Below are positions 10,401 to 20,570 of a stretch of 64,000 nt of DNA, one piece after another. The DNA is from Apricaphanius iberus (Eukaryota; Chordata; Actinopteri; Cyprinodontiformes; Aphaniidae). The stretch is from positions 402,501-466,500 of the forward strand of contig JAPXFQ010002390.1 of the NCBI GenBank assembly GCA_028564705.1. The letters are read 5' to 3'. The first letter of the stretch is position 1. Each line of letters opens with the position of its first letter. Below the pieces are notes generated by a model. That model saw only the letters and a program-made list of their open reading frames with translations. It was not told the origin of the DNA and ran no database searches. The translations under genes were made by a program, and so were the position numbers.

Positions 10401-13400
10401 GCTATCATGCAAATTCACAGTGTTGCACAGTGGAGCAGCTGATAGCACTGCTGCCTTGCAGTAGGAAGGTCCTGGGTTTGAATCCTGGCCTGAGGTAATT
10501 TTGCAGGTTCTCAATGTGCATACCTGGGTTTCTTCCCACAGTCCAAAGACATGACTACTCTGAGCTGAAATAATATGTAATATTATACAATATTTAGCTG
10601 TGTGCTAAATATTAGAGCTAAATATACAATATTTGGTTCCAATAGTTGTATATTTAGCTCAGAGCTAAATACACAATACTTTACTTAGCTCAGAGCTAAA
10701 TGTTTAGTTTGAAGCTAAACACATAATAGACAACTTGCTTATAGCGCTTTAGATTGTAACTAAATAGGCTACTTAGCTCAGAGCAAATTTTTTTAGTTTG
10801 AAGCTTAAGACACAATAGCCAACTTACCTAAGCGCGAATGGTTTAGTTTGAAGCTAAATACACAATAGGCTACTTAGCTCAGAATTATTTTTTTGGTTTG
10901 AAGCTTAAGACACAATAGCCAACTTAGCTAAGCGCGAATGGTTTAGTTTGAAGCTAAATACACAATAGGCTACTTAGCTCAGGACTATTTTTTTGGTTTG
11001 AAGCTTAAGACACAATAGCCAACTTAGCTAAGCGCGAATGGTTTAGTTTGAAGCTAAATACACAATAGGCTACTTAGCTCAGGACTATTTTTTTGGTTTG
11101 AAGCTTAAGACACAATAGCCAACTTAGCTAAGCGCGAATGGTTTAGTTTGAAGCTAAATACACAAAAGGCTACTTAGCTCAGAATTATTTTTTTGGTTTG
11201 AAGCTTAAGACACAATAGCCAACTTAGCTAAGCGCGAATGGTTTAGTTTGAAGCTAAATACACAAAAGGCTACTTAGCTCAGAACTATTTTTTTGGTTTG
11301 AAGCTTAAGACACAATAGCCAACTTGGCTAAACGCGAACAGGTTAGTTTGAAGCTAAATACACAAAAGGCTACTTAGCTCAGAATTATTTTTTTGGTTTG
11401 AAGCTTAAGACACAATAGCCAACTTAGCTAAGCGCGAATGGTTTAGTTTGAAGCTAAATACACAATAGGCTACTTAGCTCAGAATTATTTTTTTGGTTTG
11501 AAGCTTAAGACACAATAGCCAACTTAGCTAAGCGCGAACGGTTTAGTTTGAAGCTAAATACACAGTAGGCAACTTGGTTAATATTTAGCTTAGATCTAAA
11601 TGTTTAGAGCTAAATGTTGTTTTTAGCTTCAAACTCAATATATAGCTTGCTAACTAAATATTTAGTTAAAAGTAAATCATTTAATTTGTAGGTTTTAAAT
11701 GTAGTTGATAGTTAGAGCTAAACATTTAATTTGTTAACTAAATTATGTAATTTTTGAACTAGGTCTTTAGTTTCTGAAGTAAATATTTATTTTGGAGCTA
11801 AACATTTATTTTATAAATGAAATATTTCCAGGCCTGACGGCACTACTGCGCCACGCAGGATTTCCGGCGTACTGAAGTGTTTGAGAGAACAAAAAAATCA
11901 GGTTCGCGTGATCTGAAAATTCCCAAGATCTGAAAGGCGCTTTCACTCTAAACCACACCACTGTAGGCCTACGAAAGCCTATCGATTATAGGGTAGGGGC
12001 CGGTCTTGGGTTTTCAATCAATCAGATAGATGTAGCAGTTACTCCATGTGCAAATGTGTTTCAGGAGGATTTTTGTTTACAGCTTTTTAAGATAGTTAGA
12101 AGGCAAAATCCCCGATACATAACCACTTTAACATCTGAAAACTGGGAGAGCTTTAGTGAGAAACTTAAAATCGCAATTGACTGTGAAACATAAGTTATTT
12201 AACGCCCGTTTTAGATGTGAAAGATGTTTTTCGCAGGCCAACGCTCACAAAGCGCTGCAGAGACTGCGACGTTCCTCCAAAGGCCTCCACCATAGAGTTA
12301 ACATGTAATCTTGACTAAGCCTGCGGTCTAAATGCACCATTACAAATACGTCTCGAAAAAGGTAAAAAAAAAATGTGACGAAGAAATTTTTAAACAAACA
12401 TGAAACAAATTTAAATATTTATCAGGGGAGTTATGTGTAAAGCCTTGAAAAACGTATTAAGAAAAACAAAAGAAATAAGAGTGTTACAAAAATAAAAAGA
12501 GAAGGTATTTGGACGCACAGCACATTTTTGGCACGATTGGATATAATACATTTTAATGAACAGAAGTAGTTTTGGAGTTCAAACATTGAAACATGGGATA
12601 GATTGCCGCCATTTGCAGCAGAGGCGACTGGAGCTACTCAATGTAGGGGAGACTGAGGGCGAGATGACCGGCGACTTTAGCTGCAGGTGGGGGGTACAGA
12701 ACAAGAGGTGATGACGTTGCGATCGGAGGATATTGTAGTGTCAGGTAAGCAATTAAATATTTTCTTTTAACTTATGTTAGTAAACGCTAGCCTATCCCCG
12801 TTAGGGCAACTACAGTACTAAAGACACATTACTGGAGTGGAGCAGAGGGAAGGAAAGTGCAGAAATAACAGAGAAATCCCCGGCGCTGTGAGTCAAACGT
12901 GTGGGTTAAATAATATGAACAATTTGACGAAAAGGCGTATGTATTGTGGAGTTGGTTCGGATGGAGACTGTTTGAGACTTGAAGAGAAGCGAACCTCTGT
13001 CCGTTTGGAACCGGTCCGTTTCTCTGATCCGCAGCAGGAATCGTTTGTTTGTATTCACACGTGCATAAAGGGTCCGGACCAGCGTTCCAAACAAGCGTTT
13101 AAAATGGACTAAAGTGGTCTGAACGGGGAGCCTAAGGCCCCTTCCACACTTCTGCGTTTTCGTTTAGAAACGGAGAGTTAAAACGAAAACTATCTCCGTA
13201 CACACTAGCGTTTTGCCCTGCGTATTAGAATTGATCTCCATCCACATTAAAACGACTGAAAACGCGGATCACGTGACCGTTCTCCAACACTGGGCATGCG
13301 CGCGCCGGTATAAACCGGAAACAGATTGACAATTCCTCAGCGGCTAGCAAAGACATCAAAGCCAGTAACGCTTGTAACTCGTTATCCATGTTGCAGTTTC

Positions 13401-16400
13401 TAACGTAATGTACTCCAGGCTGTGTTTGTATGTTATCTTCCGGGGACGGGTGGCTGACGAATCAGGGAAGGATACGCCATGACCGATGACACCCAATCAT
13501 AGAGCCGAGTGTGATCTGCTGCGTCATCGTTTCTAAAGCCATCCGTTTTCAGACGTCCACGCCAAAACGCCCTCCGGAGTTTCAAAACGAAAATCGGGGT
13601 CGGCAGCGTTTCTAAACTTCTCAGTTTTGGGTCTCAGTTTTTGCCGTTCTAGTGTGGAGGGGAGGTGCAAACGTAGCAAAAGGTCTCAGTTTTTAAACGG
13701 AAACGCAGTAGTGTGGACGGGGCCTCAGTCTCCTCCCCTTCCGGTCGCCCCGTGGGTCCCCTGGGCGAAAAAGTAATGAATGGAAATCAATGTAGCGATA
13801 AGTTATTTTCTGGTCCGCTTTAGCTTACTTCCTGAATCACACGAGTTTTACCTCAAATGATGATTTTACCTTAACTGATAGCTACTATTGTGTGTTTATC
13901 AAATGATTTGGGATTCATTTGATTGTAAAAATTTGCAGTTAAAATGCCTACATATCAGAAGTCACATATATGATGCCATTTGGCTAACGGGAGCTAGCAT
14001 TACCTACAGCACGTAAAACACTCACCTAGAGCTTGTAGAGCTTCTCCTCCACGCTGGCTCTCACTCCACCGACTTCTTTATCCCCGACATAGCTGCTACT
14101 TTCCACATGGTCAGATTTATAGAGGTTTTCTCCGTGTTTAATGCTCGAGGCTACGACCCTCGCTCTCATTCTTCTTCTGCAGTTGTAGTCCGCTAAACGT
14201 TTTCACACAAAACCTTAAGTAACTTTAGCCTCCGGTCGAAAATCTGCGTTTTCTCTGCATCAAAATCAGTTTTAAAAATTTCACGGACATCATATGTTTG
14301 ATCCACGGTTTCAAACTGGACCAGAAAATAACTTTTATAGCTCCATTGACTCTCATTCATTTTCTTTTTTTTGGCAGTAGGCGACCGATGAACCTTAAGT
14401 AGACCCTAAAAATAAACATTCTCTAAATAACAAATACGTGATCGCTATTTAAAATAAACGGTGCATGTTTTTCAGAATAATGAATGTCTCCTTGTTCATG
14501 CCCTTTAGTTAATGGTCAGGCTACTAATTAATTCCTGCTTACTTTTGAGTAATATAATTGCCACCTACTGACCTGTTTTGGTTTGACCGTAGTATCCATA
14601 GACTCAGTTTGCTATACAAGCAATACCTGTGCAGGTAAGTGACTAATTACAAGCAGGGATGTATTCCTGAACTACCAGTCTCTGCTGCTCTACACATATA
14701 TGCTTCTGTAATATAGGCTTGTATTGGGTTTGTTCATCTCATGTCTGAATAATGTCCATTTATATCCACAAAAGTTATCAGAATCTTTAATGCAATGGGT
14801 TTATTTATCAAAATGTTCTCCCAGAGGAGCAAACCCCTGGATCTCTCTTAATGTTACGCTGATTGGGGCATTTATCTTGGCTTAGGGGGCCAAAAAAAAG
14901 TTCAGGCTCAGGAATATTTTTTACCGTCACCTTTGTATTTCATTGTAAACTAAATATCAAATTAGCTAACTAAATATTTTTTTTATTTTTGTTCTTTTAT
15001 TAATCTTTATACCAGGTGCCATCTATTGATATCAGAAAGCAGTTTTACAGCGTTCCTTCCTCCTGCTTTTAAAATTGTGACACTTATAAACGAATAACAA
15101 TTTATGCAAACATGAGTATGAAAAAATGAACCATTTATTTCTACTATGACTAATTTACCCAGATTCCTGCTGTTAACTTTTGATAGTGTATCTGTACAAA
15201 CGGCAGCTCAAAGTGAAAGATGTGATACTGCTCTGAGCGAAGGTCGAGGCTTCCCACCCAGGAGGTCGACGGCGATGGGGTTTCCCAGCAGCAGCGAACA
15301 TCCCATCAGCACCCAGGGCAGAAACGGAGCCTGGAAGGTGAGGAGGCCGAGGAAGTTCAAGCGGATCCGCGGGTTTCTTTTGCTCCAGACGTACACCAGC
15401 ATGGGGATGAAGGCCTGGCCGAGGAGGAAAATGTTGGCAAACAGACCCAGCAGCTGCAGACTTTCAGGTTAAACGTAAATGACTCATCTATGAAGGCAAA
15501 ACTGGTCTAAGAATCGTTTACTCTGTTGAAAATAGAGCAAACTGTGCCCTGATGAACTCAGGGAGAATTGAGATGACGATTTTCCAACGACGATTCTACC
15601 AGTTTAAGTGACTTTTCCCCCACATTCATGTCGCGATTTGCAGTTTTTATTTGGTTTGCCGGATTTTTATGTTGTCTTTGTGGGAATTGGGTCTAAAGCC
15701 AGACTGATGGGATTCTTCTCACGTTTCATAAACTCGTTGTGAACCTCTGCTCTTGAGAATAAAGTTCAGTCTGGGCTGGGATAACCCCGTAGATCCAGTG
15801 TAATCTTCTCTTTCTCCCATCAGAACAACCAGGTCTCTGACTTGCTGTATTTGTCTCTATGATCAGATTTTACTCTTAAAGAGCAGTTTCTCCTCATCCA
15901 CAGAATCACAGGGCCAAATCAGAGTCAAGTCAAATGTTTGAGCCACACATTTCTAGCTGTGACTGATTATCTTGTGGCTTAAACAATTCAGAGTGATTTG
16001 AGTGAAAATCAAAACCCAGAGAGATAAAAAAATGTCCAGCTGTGCAGCTCTTTTCTGTGCATGAATGAAACTCGCATATTTAATAATTTACTGCAATACG
16101 GGATTTATTTTCTAAATTACCCGAGGAGCCCACGTGTCTTACAAGGAGAAACCATCCATCCGTTCATCCATCCATCCATCCAATCAGACATCCATCCAAT
16201 CAGTCATCCATCCAATCAGTCATCCATCCAATCAGACATCCATCCATCCATCCAATCAGACATCCATCCAATCAGTCATCCATCCATTCATCCATCCATC
16301 CATCCAATCAGACATCCATCCAATCAGACATCCATCCATCCATCCAATCAGACATCCATCCAATCTTTCATCCATCCATCCATCCAATCAGACATCCATC

Positions 16401-18921
16401 CATCCATCCATCCATCCATCCATCCATCCATCCATCCAATCAGTCATCCATCCAATCAGACATCCATCCAATCAGACATCCATCCAATCTTTCATCCATC
16501 CATCCATCCAATCAGGCATCCATCCATCCATCCATCCATCCATCCAATCAGTCATCCATCCAATCAGACATCCATCCAATCTTTCATCCATCCATCCATC
16601 CAATCAGGCATCCATCCATCCATCCATCCATCCATCCAATCAGTCATCCATCCAATCAGACATCCACCCATCCATCCATCCATCCATCCATCCATCCATC
16701 CATCCAATCAGTCATCCATCCAATCAGACATCCATCCAATCTTTCATCCATCCATCCATCCAATCAGGCATCCATCCATCCATCCATCCATCCATCCAAT
16801 CAGTCATCCATCCAATCAGACATCCACCCATCCATCCATCCATCCATCCATCCATCCATCCAATCAGTCATCCATCCAATCAGACATCCATCCAATCTTT
16901 CATCCATCCATCCATCCAATCAGGCATCCATCCATCCATCCATCCATCCATCCAATCAGTCATCCATCCAATCAGACATCCATCCAATCTTTCATCCATC
17001 CATCCATCCAATCAGGCATCCATCCATCCATCCATCCATCCATCCAATCAGTCATCCATCCAATCAGACATCCATCCATCCATCCATCCATCCATCCATC
17101 CATCCATCCAATCAGTCATCCATCCAATCAGTCATCCATCCAATCAGACATCCATCCAATCTTTCATCCATCCATCCATCCAATCAGGCATCCATCCATC
17201 CATCCATCCATCCATCCAATCAGTCATCCATCCAATCAGACATCCACCCATCCATCCATCCAGTCATCAGTCCATCCATCCGTTCATCCATCCATCCAGA
17301 CATCCATCCAGTCATCAGTCCATCCATCCTATCAGACATCCATCCAATCAGACATCCATCCATCCATCCATCCATCCATCCAATCAGTCATCCATCCAAT
17401 CAGACATCCATCCAATCTTTCATCCATCCATCCATCCAATCAGACATCCATCCGTCCGTCCGTCCATCCTATCAGACATCCACCCATCCATCCTATCAGA
17501 CATCCATCCAGTCATCAGTCCATCCATCCTATCAGTCATCCATCCATCCAATCAGACATCCATCCAATCAGTCATCCATCCATCCATCCATCCTATCAGT
17601 CATCCATCCATCCACTCAGACATCCATCCATCCATCCATCCAACAACTGCAGTGTTTCTTTTGCTACAATATCAATATCGCTGGACGACCAACAATGCTG
17701 GCCAGTAAAGTTCTGAACTCTTCAATCTGCATCTCAAAAAATTATATCCAAACTTTACAGGAGAAAATACCAGTAAAAAGCTTTGATGAGAGTGCTACTC
17801 TTTCCCTGCCTCCATGACGCTGAACTTTGTAGTGTGAGCTTCCTTTCAAGTAAGTATTTTCTCTAAGGTTGAGGAATCTTATTACAATGATACTCCGCGT
17901 GGGCGGCTTGGTCTAAATGTTGTTTTAAAGCAGAAAGGGTAAACTTGAGCTGCAGAGCAGAGTAAGTAAACTGGGAGGTTCTGGGGATCTCCAACCAGTG
18001 GGACATGTTCAGCATCCACCCAGTGCAAAGCTCCATCTGCAGCTCAGAGTCCATCTTAACAAATTTGAACAGATTTTTTTCTGATATAGTCCTGGTTCCT
18101 GCTGTGAAAAAAACGCCTGCTGAGTATGTCGTCAACTCATCTGTGTACAAAAGTATGGTAGAGTCGACAGCCTGTGTGGTTCAGGTTTCATTAAAGTTTG
18201 TTTGCCTGATTGTCATGGATTATGGAACATCTAACATCTTCTCCTCACTGCTGCGCATTCCTTTGGCTCTCCAACAAGCATGAATCCAGAAGCTCAAAGG
18301 ATACGGTTATAAGGATTCCTCCGAACAGGAACATGACGACGAAATCTGCGGTTCTTCCTCGGAAGCAGTCCTCCTCCAGCATACGGCAGTAGCGATAGCT
18401 GAGTTCAGTTAAGGACTTCCTGCACAGCTGAGGAGAGTCGTGCTGCTGTTCCACAGCTCAGAGAAGGATACAGGAAGGTGATGTTGAGCAAGAAGCTGAA
18501 TCCAAGAGAACCAAAGAAGAGGAAGCTGGTGATCAGACGCCACACCTGGGAAGCATGAGAAAAAACAGACGCAGTGATGACGGACCACACTTTGTTTATA
18601 AAGTTTTAAGGGGATTTTGTACCTGGTATCTGGTGATGATGAGCTCTGGGTTGAAGTACAGCTGAAACGGCGTGATGACTTGAAGTTGCTTAAAATGAAG
18701 CGAAGGAGAAACCTGCTGGTTTAGCTTTGGTTCTAATGATCTTCCTCATTTGCAGCTGAAATCCCACCTAGGCTCCAATCAGTGCTTTAGAAAGAGTTAA
18801 AAAGCGCTGGTTCTGTTCGGCTGTTTCTTACCACGGCGGCGGTGGTGAGGACGCAGGCGGTCGTGTAGGTCCGGGTCACCAGGGGGATCTGGAAATACTC
18901 CCGAGTGAGGCTGAGAGCCAT
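7376..18921 (-). CDS. derl3: Derlin-3-like ER membrane protein (complete, 7 coding exons)
   Basis: The coding exons, in transcript order on the minus strand, are 18832-18921, 18623-18688, 18472-18545, 18305-18398, 15258-15453, 9921-10011 and 7376-7460. They total 696 bp, or 231 aa plus stop, close to the 235-239 aa usual for DERL2 and DERL3. All junctions are GT-AG and keep one open frame. Derlins are catalytically dead rhomboid-like proteins of the ER membrane that help retrotranslocate misfolded proteins in ERAD. Visible family marks are [10 protein letters not shown] and [12 protein letters not shown] near the N-terminus, the WR motif at residues 54-55, RYCRMLEE and [46 protein letters not shown], and [13 protein letters not shown]. 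The C-terminus is short and glutamate-rich and lacks the GxGxRLGG p97-binding (SHP) box of DERL1 and DERL2, as human DERL3 also does. That feature and the linkage to mmp11 favour derl3 over derl2. Introns 1-3 are 143, 77 and 73 bp; introns 4-6 are 2.9, 5.2 and 2.5 kb and full of repeats. Confidence 0.95.
7541..8811. mobile_element. Inverted-repeat DNA element (CAGGGCTGCCAACT ends)
   Basis: The left end cagggctgccaactctcacg matches the inverse of the right end agttggcagccttg. TTGTAT flanks both ends (7535-7540 and 8812-8817). The inside carries the dispersed repeat shared with 5.05-5.6 kb and an ATT-rich block. It is hAT-like and non-coding. Confidence 0.65.
8741..8761. repeat. Poly-C tract (21 bases)
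   Basis: A homopolymer inside the DNA element. Its length is prone to assembly and sequencing error. Confidence 0.95.
9266..9360. repeat. CTAG-rich simple repeat
   Basis: Repeated ctagctagctag units with degenerate spacers. Confidence 0.8.
9921..10011 (-). CDS. derl3: derl3 coding exon 6 (residues 174-203 plus a split codon)
   Basis: It encodes [16 protein letters not shown] and then [13 protein letters not shown]. The acceptor is gttcaacag. The donor is CT|gtgaga, phase 2. The Derlin signature [13 protein letters not shown] is intact. Confidence 0.95.
10425..10556 (+). repeat. SINE-like fragment (5' part)
   Basis: It has agcagctgatagcactgctg, then gaaggtcctgggtttgaatc and tcttcccacagtccaaagac, the order seen in a common fish dispersed repeat. 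ggtttgaatcc resembles a pol III B box. A matching downstream part of the same family lies at 57730-57830. Confidence 0.55.
10757..11580. repeat. 100-bp tandem satellite, about 8 copies
   Basis: The marker gcgcgaatg or a variant recurs at 10832, 10932, 11032, 11132, 11232, 11332, 11432 and 11532, exactly 100 bp apart. Each unit consists of two related halves, one with gtttgaagctaaatacacaa and one with gtttgaagcttaagacacaa. The flanks (10560-10760 and 11580-11830) carry decayed ttagctcagagctaa motifs. Confidence 0.95.
12600..12835. repeat. Dispersed repeat related to 63350-63540
   Basis: Both places share, in order, aattaaatattttntttt, ttatgttag, aacgctagcc and a stretch like agggcaactacngtactaaa. 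This is probably a copy of an unnamed mobile element. Its edges are not defined. Confidence 0.55.
13135..13725. mobile_element. Inverted-repeat non-autonomous DNA element (AGGCCCC ends)
   Basis: The left end aggccccttccacacttctg is mirrored by the right end gtagtgtggacggggcct, and cgttttcgttt-like motifs continue inwards on both sides. It is about 590 bp. No clear target duplication and no coding capacity. Confidence 0.7.
13740..14400. mobile_element. Inverted-repeat element of unknown family
   Basis: The segment 13776-13817 (aatgaatggaaatcaatgta, then ttattttctggtcc) is mirrored at about 14318-14363 (ggaccagaaaataac, then tccattgactctcattcatt). The outer ends were not determined. Confidence 0.55.
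15258..15453 (-). CDS. derl3: derl3 coding exon 5 (residues 109-173 plus a split codon)
   Basis: It encodes the central membrane segments: [46 protein letters not shown] and [12 protein letters not shown]. The acceptor is tctgcag and the donor G|gtggga, phase 1. An open frame on the opposite strand here is a shadow. Confidence 0.96.
15454..18304 (-). other. derl3: derl3 intron 4
   Basis: 2851 bp, dominated by the CATC satellite at 16147-17640. 15454-16140 and 17645-18304 are unremarkable and no gene was seen in them. Confidence 0.85.
16147..17640. repeat. CATC/CAATCAGA satellite, 1.5 kb
   Basis: Made of (CATC)n blocks punctuated by caatcagaca, caatcagtca, caatctttca and caatcaggca. The marker aatcaggc occurs at 16510, 16602, 16762, 16918, 17010 and 17182, showing a higher-order unit of about 408 bp present twice. 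The unit has no stop codons, so it creates long spurious open frames. Confidence 0.95.
18305..18398 (-). CDS. derl3: derl3 coding exon 4 (residues 77-108)
   Basis: It encodes [16 protein letters not shown] and then [16 protein letters not shown], the most conserved block of the family. The acceptor is actcag. The donor is again gtatcc, here in phase 0. Confidence 0.95.
18472..18545 (-). CDS. derl3: derl3 coding exon 3 (residues 53-76 plus a split codon)
   Basis: It encodes [12 protein letters not shown] and then [12 protein letters not shown], including the Derlin WR motif. The acceptor is ttcccag. The donor is the unusual gtatcc in phase 2, and joining to exon 4 restores the expected FLYRYC. 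Confidence 0.93.
18623..18688 (-). CDS. derl3: derl3 coding exon 2 (residues 31-52)
   Basis: It encodes [16 protein letters not shown] followed by IITRYQ. The acceptor is ttttaag and the donor CAG|gtacaa, both phase 0. The sequence aligns with the conserved first luminal segment of Derlins. Confidence 0.93.
18832..18921 (-). CDS. derl3: derl3 coding exon 1 (residues 1-30)
   Basis: The ATG at 18921 opens [20 protein letters not shown] and the exon ends in ACVLTTAAV at a phase-0 donor, GTG|gtaaga. The start matches the position and spacing of the Derlin N-terminus. A run of CAG/CTG triplets lies directly upstream, in the presumed 5' UTR. Confidence 0.95.
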
Positions 18922-18982
18922 CGCTGCTGCTGCTGCTGTATCTCTCTGAGCCTTGATTTACTCTGACTGAATAGACACAGCA

Positions 18983-19026
18983 GGCCCCGCCCACCTCACA
19001 ACAACAGCCAATCAGATCCAGCCACC
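18983..19026 (-). promoter_or_regulatory. derl3 core promoter: GC box and ERSE-like element
   Basis: A GC box (ggccccgccc, 18983-18992) and CCAAT-N9-CCACC (19008-19026) lie 60-105 bp upstream of the derl3 ATG. The second is one base away from the ER-stress response element CCAAT-N9-CCACG, which is bound by NF-Y together with ATF6 or XBP1 and works in either orientation. DERL3 is a known unfolded-protein-response target in mammals, so the element is in a fitting place. Function is inferred; the last base differs from consensus. Confidence 0.55.
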
Positions 19027-19084
19027 CTTGGTCCTAAATCAAACCAAAAACCTTTAAAACAGCATCATCCAGATAATTCATTTT

Positions 19085-19990
19085 AGAGAGACAAGAATTT
19101 TACTTTTTACATTCTTTTTAAAATTAAAATATATATATAAAAAATGTTATTGTATTAATGCTTTATTTTGCATTTATGATTTGTATTATATATTTTATAT
19201 TGTCTATATTATGTTGTATCTATTTTATTTCTAGTTTTACTTTTTGTCTTTTTTACATTAACATTTATGTCTGTTATTTTATATACATTTCATTTATCTT
19301 TAAATTTTACATTTTAATATATATTTGAATATTTTATATTCATTTAATGTATATTTTGTTTCTCTCTCTTAAAATTAAAATACGTTAAGAATGTTTATTG
19401 CAAGTTTTAAATTAATTTATGATTTGTATAGTATAATTTATATTTGTTATGTTGTATCTACTTTATTTCTAGTTTTTTTTATTCTTTTACATTTATATTT
19501 AATATTTACGTGTGTTATTTTATATAAATGTAATTTTTCTTTACATTTTATATTTGAACATTTTCTGTATTTTTATTCATTTTATTTGAATTAAGTTTTA
19601 ATTTTCATATTTTATATTTATTCAATTTGTCAGTTTAATATTAATTGATTGTGTTATTTTTATTTATATTTTGTTACTGTATATTTGTTTTATTTTAGAA
19701 TTTATTTCGATATTTTATATTTAAATACTGAATATCTGAGATGAATTACACAATTTTATTCTTCAAACCTTAGATTCTATTTATATCATAAGTTAGGATT
19801 TACATACTTACAGTATATATTTATATTATTAGATATTACGAATATGTCTGTTACTATTTCATATTTTTTAGAGCTTGTTTTTTGTCTTAATTTAACGAAA
19901 ATCAGTGTTTTCTATTTGAATGTTTATATTTTCGGTATTTTGACTTAAAAATGTTTTTTATTAACTGTGATAAAAAAATGATAGTATTTT
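19085..19990. repeat. AT-rich low-complexity block
   Basis: Long stretches of tattttatattt-like sequence with no clean repeat period and no coding signal. Confidence 0.8.
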
Positions 19991-20457
19991 TTCTTTCAGG
20001 AGGTTTTATTGTTAATTTAGAGGTGTTCAAATCAAGCTTCAGGTCTTTTTGGGTAGTTTGTTAAAAAGGTAAAGGATTTATTAGGAGTAATTCAGCACAT
20101 ACATATTTTCTAGATTTTCACAGGTTATAGGCTAGATTTGGTTAAACATACAGAAGGAAGACATGTATGTACAATAAGCTTTGCTGTTTGTGTATAAATA
20201 TGTTGAGAGCAGTCTGATAAATGAGTTTAATAAGTCAAACACAGCAGCCTGTAAAGAAAACAGCAAAGTCTGAACGATGAAAACCGTAACGACTCGTCAG
20301 CGTCCTGCACTGAAGAAAACGACGAGGTGATGAAGGCGACGGTCTGGGCCCGACCTTCAGAGTTCAAGTGTTGCAGTGAGCGAGGACGCAAAGCTGTGGG
20401 GCCGCGGTTCTCAGCCCGCCTTGAAAGGTTGGAATATGAGATTGTTCACCAGGAATC

Positions 20458-20570
20458 TTACTGTGCAAAAGTCTTAATCCAGATGCGCTCGTTCATGTTT
20501 TCCTTTAAAGCCGCCGGGGTTTCCCCGTATCCTTCCTGAAGTAGCCGTGACAAACGGTCCTCCAGGCTTT
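20458..20570 (-). CDS. Candidate last coding exon of an unknown gene
   Basis: After the AG at 20571-20572 one frame reads SLEDRLSRLLQEGYGETPAA, then LKENMNERIWIKTFAQ and TAA. The block is richer in GC than its surroundings. The pyrimidine tract is poor, a second frame is open over part of it, and no partner exon was identified. Not recognised. Confidence 0.22.

Larger units (their letters stand above)
10012..15257 (-). other. derl3: derl3 intron 5
   Basis: 5246 bp. It holds a SINE-like piece at about 10425-10556, the 100-bp satellite at 10757-11580 with degenerate flanks, a segment related to the window's right end (12600-12835), and two inverted-repeat elements (13135-13725 and 13740-14400). 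11835-12590 and 14400-15257 show nothing recognisable. Confidence 0.85.

Noticed and set aside
10470..10490. B-box-like ggtttgaatcc as a tRNA gene
   Set aside because: No cloverleaf around it; it belongs to a SINE-like repeat.
10757..11580. Regular array considered as CRISPR
   Set aside because: Contiguous 100-bp units without unique spacers, in a vertebrate intron; it is a satellite.
15146..15472. Plus-strand open frame of 108 codons
   Set aside because: It is the shadow of derl3 exon 5.
16061..17716. Open frames of 551 and 524 codons, the longest in the window
   Set aside because: They are translations of the CATC satellite, which has no stop codons in any frame because its units are multiples of four bases.
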